Program-made: the position numbers and the translations under genes
Part shown: positions 59,637 through 64,000 of the stretch, in pieces
How positions within the stretch are numbered: the stretch's first letter is position 1
How the letters are laid out: every line of letters starts with the position of its first letter
Source of the DNA: Didymella arachidicola
Taxonomy: Eukaryota > Ascomycota > Dothideomycetes > Pleosporales > Didymellaceae
Direction of reading: 5' to 3'
Assembly: GCA_016630955.3 (NCBI GenBank)
Contig: CM049995.1
Location: 1,364,001-1,428,000 of the forward strand
Length of the DNA: 64,000 nucleotides
Notes under the pieces: generated by a model
Told to the model about the DNA's origin: nothing
The model's database searches: none
What the model saw: the letters and a program-made list of their open reading frames with translations, nothing else

Positions 59637-61520
59637 ATGCCCGCCGTTTGGAGGAGAGATGTTGGATCATTGCACCGCCTCAAATGCTCCGTATGAGAGA
59701 CGGTGATCCCTCTTAACAAGGATGTAAAATATGTGAGATTTAGCATACGAAGAGCTGTGTTTGCTGTAGTCAGAAGCGCTCAAATGCTGATAGCTAGCGC
59801 GAAAGGGTCAAGGAAAGCTCGGGAAGTACACACTCGGATATGGACCTATCAATGCTTCACGATATCGTTAGTCAGAGCTGGATACTGCTGCCATTCAGAT
59901 CATGGAGCCAACGAGATTGATCCACCAGTATTCAACGAATAAGGCAGGCTTATCAAGCTGAAGCTGAGTAGACTGCGCTCCGAGGCTACCTATTCACGTT
60001 TACAACCTGCCCTTGTTGCAAGGATGACGTATACTATCGCAAAGACATTATATTCGTATATGATATGTCGGACGTAAGTTGTACCTTCCTCGCACACCAA
60101 ATTTATGTGGCTGTTTTTGTAACACGGATCAAATTGATAGCCTTACAGAAGATGTTCACCTCGAACCGCCTGCACGGTCGTAGTACGCACATGCCGGCAG
60201 ATGTTGGACCTCTATTTGCACGAATAAGCTTTCCCGCCTCCTCTTACTCGTGTCCATACGAACGACCGGGCCTCAATGACTTGATTCATGATTGAAATTT
60301 GCCTGCCCTTACAGTCTTCTACCGTGCACACTTGACAAGGCTTAAGGTGATGGAGAGGTTTCGCTTTTATGACTTGCTACAAAGGGCACGACATCGTCAA
60401 TTTCCTACACGATGCCGGAGCTCAGCTATCGCAGACATGCACGCAAGTTCCAATGATACAAGCTATCTGCCTTGCCTCGCATTAACTGTACTCTGATCGC
60501 GCATAGTCAATGGTATCTAAGAAAGCTCGCACTGACAGAACGCGTGGCCTTGAAGGGAGAGAGGTGAAGTCTGAGCAACGCTGTCGATGTCTTGTTGCAG
60601 AAAGCGAATGTGCGATCGGTCTCACTGACTGACGTTTCTCACGGTTCCTAATCAGAGCCATGGGAGGCGGCACGGACCAGCGCAGACATAGCTGCACAGG
60701 TCCATTTGGGGGTCACGATCTGCACCCTTAAATGGCTATCAGGGGCCGCCAGCATTCCGAGTGAACGTTGGTTTATCAGACGACCGAGCACACCATCCCG
60801 TGCCTTGCGCCTTGCAGATTCCGCCTCTTGCGTTGCAGAGCCTGAGTTGCTGCTTGTGCCTCAGGTGTTAATGCCATCATCGCGGCTCGTGCCGGGCGCT
60901 CAAAGAGAGCCCCGCGCAACTATGTGTGTTCTGTGGTAGTGCAAGAGTGAAGGATAGAGGTGGTAAACAGGGGACGTCCCTCGAGTTGTGTAGTGGATAC
61001 AGAATATGCATATTCCCGCTGATCCAAATACATTCAATGAGCGCAACCAGGCAGGCACTACGGGGCAGCGAAGAAGACAAAGAACAACCCCAATTTTCTC
61101 TAAGCCTCAACCTAGACAGCTTCAGGGCTGCAATCCGTCTGCATCGTCCTGGAACAGATGAGGTCGCGCACCGCGCAGAGAGACTACACAACTTAGAGTA
61201 GTGTGCCATACATTGTTTATTCTTCTTGCCAAATTATGCGCCTGCTGCATCACTACATACTCGTTCACACAATTCTATAGCACACCCACTGTGCGCCCTT
61301 GAACCATGGATTCGATGCCACACATCTACGGTAAGCGAACCTGTCGCATTTCTAATGCGCCTCCAACGACTCGACTAATGACATGATTACAAAACCGAGA
61401 CAGGATAACTTCAAAATCGTGTCAAGCTGCGTCGTGTGCCGTGTACCGCTCCCGTCGAAACATTGACTGCTGTTGGCGTATGGGACAACAGACGCGCGAT
61501 CGACGGTCTTACCAACTTTG
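59637..61520. other. 1.9-kb gene-poor region between members E and F
   Basis: No recognisable gene or repeat. Short open frames on both strands only. Confidence 0.4.
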
Positions 61521-62788
61521 TCAAGGGCCTCGAGGTACGGGGTCATCGACTAGCCCAGGATGATGCCTTCGATAGTGCTTGAGGCGCGCATCCTGTCGCC
61601 TGAAAACACGGGAACAAGACTGCACAGCGCATATAAAGCCCGGATGGCCTCTGTGTCGCATTCGCCTATGTCGAGCAAGATTTCCCTGTCGATAAATTCC
61701 ATTGAACTCAGCCTGACAGCCTGGCATGTCGCAGCAGACACTTGCAGGTAGTGACGGAGACGTTGGAGCGCTTGGTGAACTCGGGCTTCCTGGCGAACCA
61801 CTTTCAGATACAGATGGCTCTCGTGATGGCAGCGGCAGTCGATGTTCACCTCTAGGTCTGTAAATCATCAGCGATACATCCCCCAACGGAGTGTACCTTC
61901 TCACCTGCTGTCAGTATCAGTAACCTCCGCCTGACCAGCCTTTTCGGGCGGTGTGCCCTCACTAACGCGCACCTCGGGAAACAATTGTGCGCTTCTTATT
62001 GTGTGAGGTGCAACATTGTGTAAACCGAGCGTCTGAGCTGTCTGACGTATTCTTGTGTTGTGCCAGCCGCCAGAGCCAGGATTCGTATGAAGAGTAACAT
62101 TAGAGTCGTGATTGTGTGTAGTGGTTGCCCTTTCATGGTCCGAGCTGATGCTGTTGGGATCAAACCCCTGATATTCAGATCCAAAAAAGGCTGGTAGGTT
62201 CCAGGGCTGAGCTAAAGAGGAAGCGTGATCGAAACCATCGCCTTGAGGAATCATTGCGTGAGGGTGTTGAGTCAGATCGTGGTAGCTTGTTCCTGGAGAA
62301 TGATTCTGGATCTGTCTTCGTTCGTTCGACATCGTCGTCTGGTGCTCCTCGAGCTGCGGGTCCTGAAGAAGAGGAGACTCTGCAAAGACAACCGTAGGAT
62401 CCATACGAGGAACTTCGTCGGTCAATTCACTCGAGAAGTACGGCGCAGTCTGCTGCAAGCGAGGATCTAATAGATGGTGGATGGGAGAACCGACGCCGTA
62501 CTGCTGCTCGGCTGGTAAGTATCCATCCCCTAGTTGGCAAGAGTTCGTCGGACTACCGACGTCCGCAGGTATCGTACCAACGTGCTCATTGTAGGGATCG
62601 TAACGTCCAGTGGGAGACCGTGTCCTGGCAATTCGTGCCCTCGAATCTTCCACTCGTTCCGAAGATCGACTGAACCCTTGAGGATGTCTCTCAGGTAGTT
62701 GAATCTCATCCTGGAGCTCTGTATCGAGATGTGGCCCGGCCCAAATACCATCTTGAACTGACGACATGTCCTCTTGGGATTTGCGCAT
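61521..62788 (-). CDS. Two-finger C2H2 protein, member F
   Basis: Two exons (61905-62788 and 61521-61857) encode 406 residues from the ATG at 62786-62788 (MRKSQEDMSS). The frame is open further up only from a TTG. The 47-nt phase-2 intron (GTGAGA donor, CTGAT branch, CAG acceptor) lies 42 residues before finger 1, the same place and phase as in member D; a TAG acceptor 6 nt later would also fit. The body is Gln/His/Asp-rich and without domains. Finger 1: C337, C342, 15 residues, H358, H363 (CQAEFNGIYRQGNLARH). Finger 2: C371, C376, H389, H394 (RVFRRQDARLKHYRRHH). It ends LVDDPVPRGP. Just upstream of the ATG, GAGGACAAGATG resembles the start region of D (ATGGACAAGATC). A DNA-binding nuclear protein is likely; target unknown. 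Confidence 0.87.
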
Positions 62789-63662
62789 CTTGTCCTCCCC
62801 GAAGCACCCAGCAGAGACAACCAGCCTACCTCTCTTCTGCGTCAGCAAGCCAGGATTCTGGGCTTTTGCTACTGAAGTAGAGGTGATCTTGACGCTTCGA
62901 TCGGCGAATTCGTGGCCTCTGATCAATGTGGCAGAACAAAGCGTATTGGTGGGCGGCGTCGCCAATACAATGGATCGCGGTACCGGTGGGGATGCTCGAG
63001 GATCGTTGCGACGGACTGAGCACGCGATGTGGATAGAGAGAACGCTCGTTCTGAGTGCTTTCAGTTTGGACTACCAAGACTGCCTGATAGATCTGCTCGC
63101 GCCCATTTGCTGATCGTTCCAACGTTGGGACGAGATGCGCTGCCTGATGAGCTTGGTAAAGGAAGAGAACTTACCCATCTGCTCAGGTGACTACTGCGAT
63201 GGCGGCTGCTTCTACGGCGGCTCCTTCGACGGCCTGCTCGATTCCGCCCCACACTAATGGGACGAGAATCTCGCGGCTACCTTCCAGGGCTCGGCGGCAA
63301 TGTACTCGCTGTGATGGTCGTGTCTGCGAGCCAGATTTGGCATATCGGATCCACGCGTCTCATGCTGCGGCAGAAGGAATGTATATGTGCCAATTTTCAT
63401 CTGGACTCGATATATGGCATCTATGATGGAGATGGCATTGCGATGTTACGAGGAAAAAAGTCCGGAAGAACCTAGTCTGGAGGACCTCTTCGGCCATCAC
63501 CAATCATAGTCCGTGGGACCACTTCGTTACGACCCTCATTACGGACGTTGCCGCCCGACCAAAAGTTTTGTTTGACTCGTTTATGGCGATTTACTGGATT
63601 TTACCTGACACCATCATATGTGATGCAGTCGGGTGGTGATGCGCTTACCGATGGCATGCTAG
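62789..63662. other. Intergenic, upstream of member F
   Basis: Likely 5' leader and promoter of member F. No other gene recognised. Confidence 0.4.
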
Positions 63663-64000
63663 ATGGATGTGCATCTTGTGGGAGCAGCCGCCCATTTCGG
63701 CTGTTCCAGGAACAATAGAGCAATGCTACCGAGGCTGGAACGTAGTGCGATCGTAGTTATTCCATGTGGCAGCGATGTGGCAGCCATCGGCGGACCAGTG
63801 TTGCAGGCATTGGGACTGCTGCTACGGCTAGGTGGACATCCCGAGTTCTGCGATCTGGAGCGATTTCGCCAAGTACTATTCCTGCCGCAAAATCAGTTGA
63901 TTCACGAAGACGGAGCCATATCTATGAGTAAAGCCCTTGCCGCCAGTCCTTGGAAGGCTGTGTACAAGCTGCCGCTCAGGGATGCGTGGAGAACCACCGA
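63663..64000 (+). CDS. Unrecognised open frame running off the right edge
   Basis: From the ATG at 63663 the frame stays open for 112 codons to the window end. It reads MDVHLVGAAAHF, AIVVIPCGSDVAAIGGPVLQ, ALGLLLRLGGHPEFCDLERF and AISMSKALAASPWKAVYKLP. The residue mix is protein-like, and the opposite strand has stops here. I do not recognise a family, and the true start could be internal (ATG at 63723). Confidence 0.3.
   Translation, partial: MDVHLVGAAAHFGCSRNNRAMLPRLERSAIVVIPCGSDVAAIGGPVLQALGLLLRLGGHPEFCDLERFRQVLFLPQNQLIHEDGAISMSKALAASPWKAVYKLPLRDAWRTT

Noticed and set aside
62789..62965. N-terminal extension of C2H2 member F
   Set aside because: Open only from a TTG; the ATG at 62788 aligns with the start region of member D.
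1..64000. CRISPR arrays, bacterial operons, rRNA or tRNA genes
   Set aside because: None seen; the intron-rich genes are fungal and no cloverleaf I could verify by eye was found.

Overview
This window looks like chromosomal DNA of a filamentous ascomycete (Pezizomycotina; a Dothideomycete is my guess from gene style, not proven). The evidence is eukaryotic housekeeping genes split by many short introns (about 45-140 nt) with GTAAGT-like donors, CTAAC/CTGAC-like branch sites and CAG/TAG acceptors, one transcript per gene, and intergenic spaces of 0.3-3.5 kb. I saw no CRISPR array, no rRNA, and no tRNA I could support. Many long open frames in the GC-rich parts are antisense shadows and were left out.

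Left part (1-28.4 kb), mostly conserved genes. The 3' end of SEM1/DSS1 (proteasome lid) converges on phosphoglycerate kinase. A broken kelch-repeat membrane protein gene (3.8-6.1 kb) is followed by an intact class I terpene cyclase (6.8-8.1 kb) with DDxxD and NSE metal-binding motifs. Next comes a stretch of decayed, unrecognised multi-exon coding sequence (about 10.0-11.2 kb). Then follow an Mpv17/PMP22-family membrane protein, a Baeyer-Villiger-type flavin monooxygenase with a hydrophobic C-terminal tail, the TFIIH subunit Tfb4/p34, a Mep/Amt ammonium transporter, an ethanolamine/choline kinase, the mitochondrial glycine carrier Hem25, and an Arg/Ser-rich protein of the DUF3824 type. The terpene cyclase and the monooxygenase lie within 5 kb of each other and could be the core of a small terpenoid locus, but this is inference.

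Right part (28.4-64 kb), gene-poor accessory DNA around a conserved core. The core (43.9-51.3 kb) holds a HEI10/CCNB1IP1-like RING protein, RXT2 (Rpd3L histone deacetylase complex) and TRAPPC11, the last two divergent over a 0.5 kb shared promoter. On each side lies an array of paralogous two-finger C2H2 proteins. To the left are three on the plus strand (31.96-33.0 intact, 35.7-36.1 decayed, 39.7-41.2 intact). To the right are three on the minus strand (54.6-56.1 intact, 59.2-59.6 apparently damaged, 61.5-62.8 intact). The members share an unusual first finger with 15 residues between the second Cys and first His (20 in one member), a canonical second finger containing a DARLKH-like helix, and, in three members, a phase-2 intron just before the finger region. 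This local birth-and-death family is the most interesting feature of the window.
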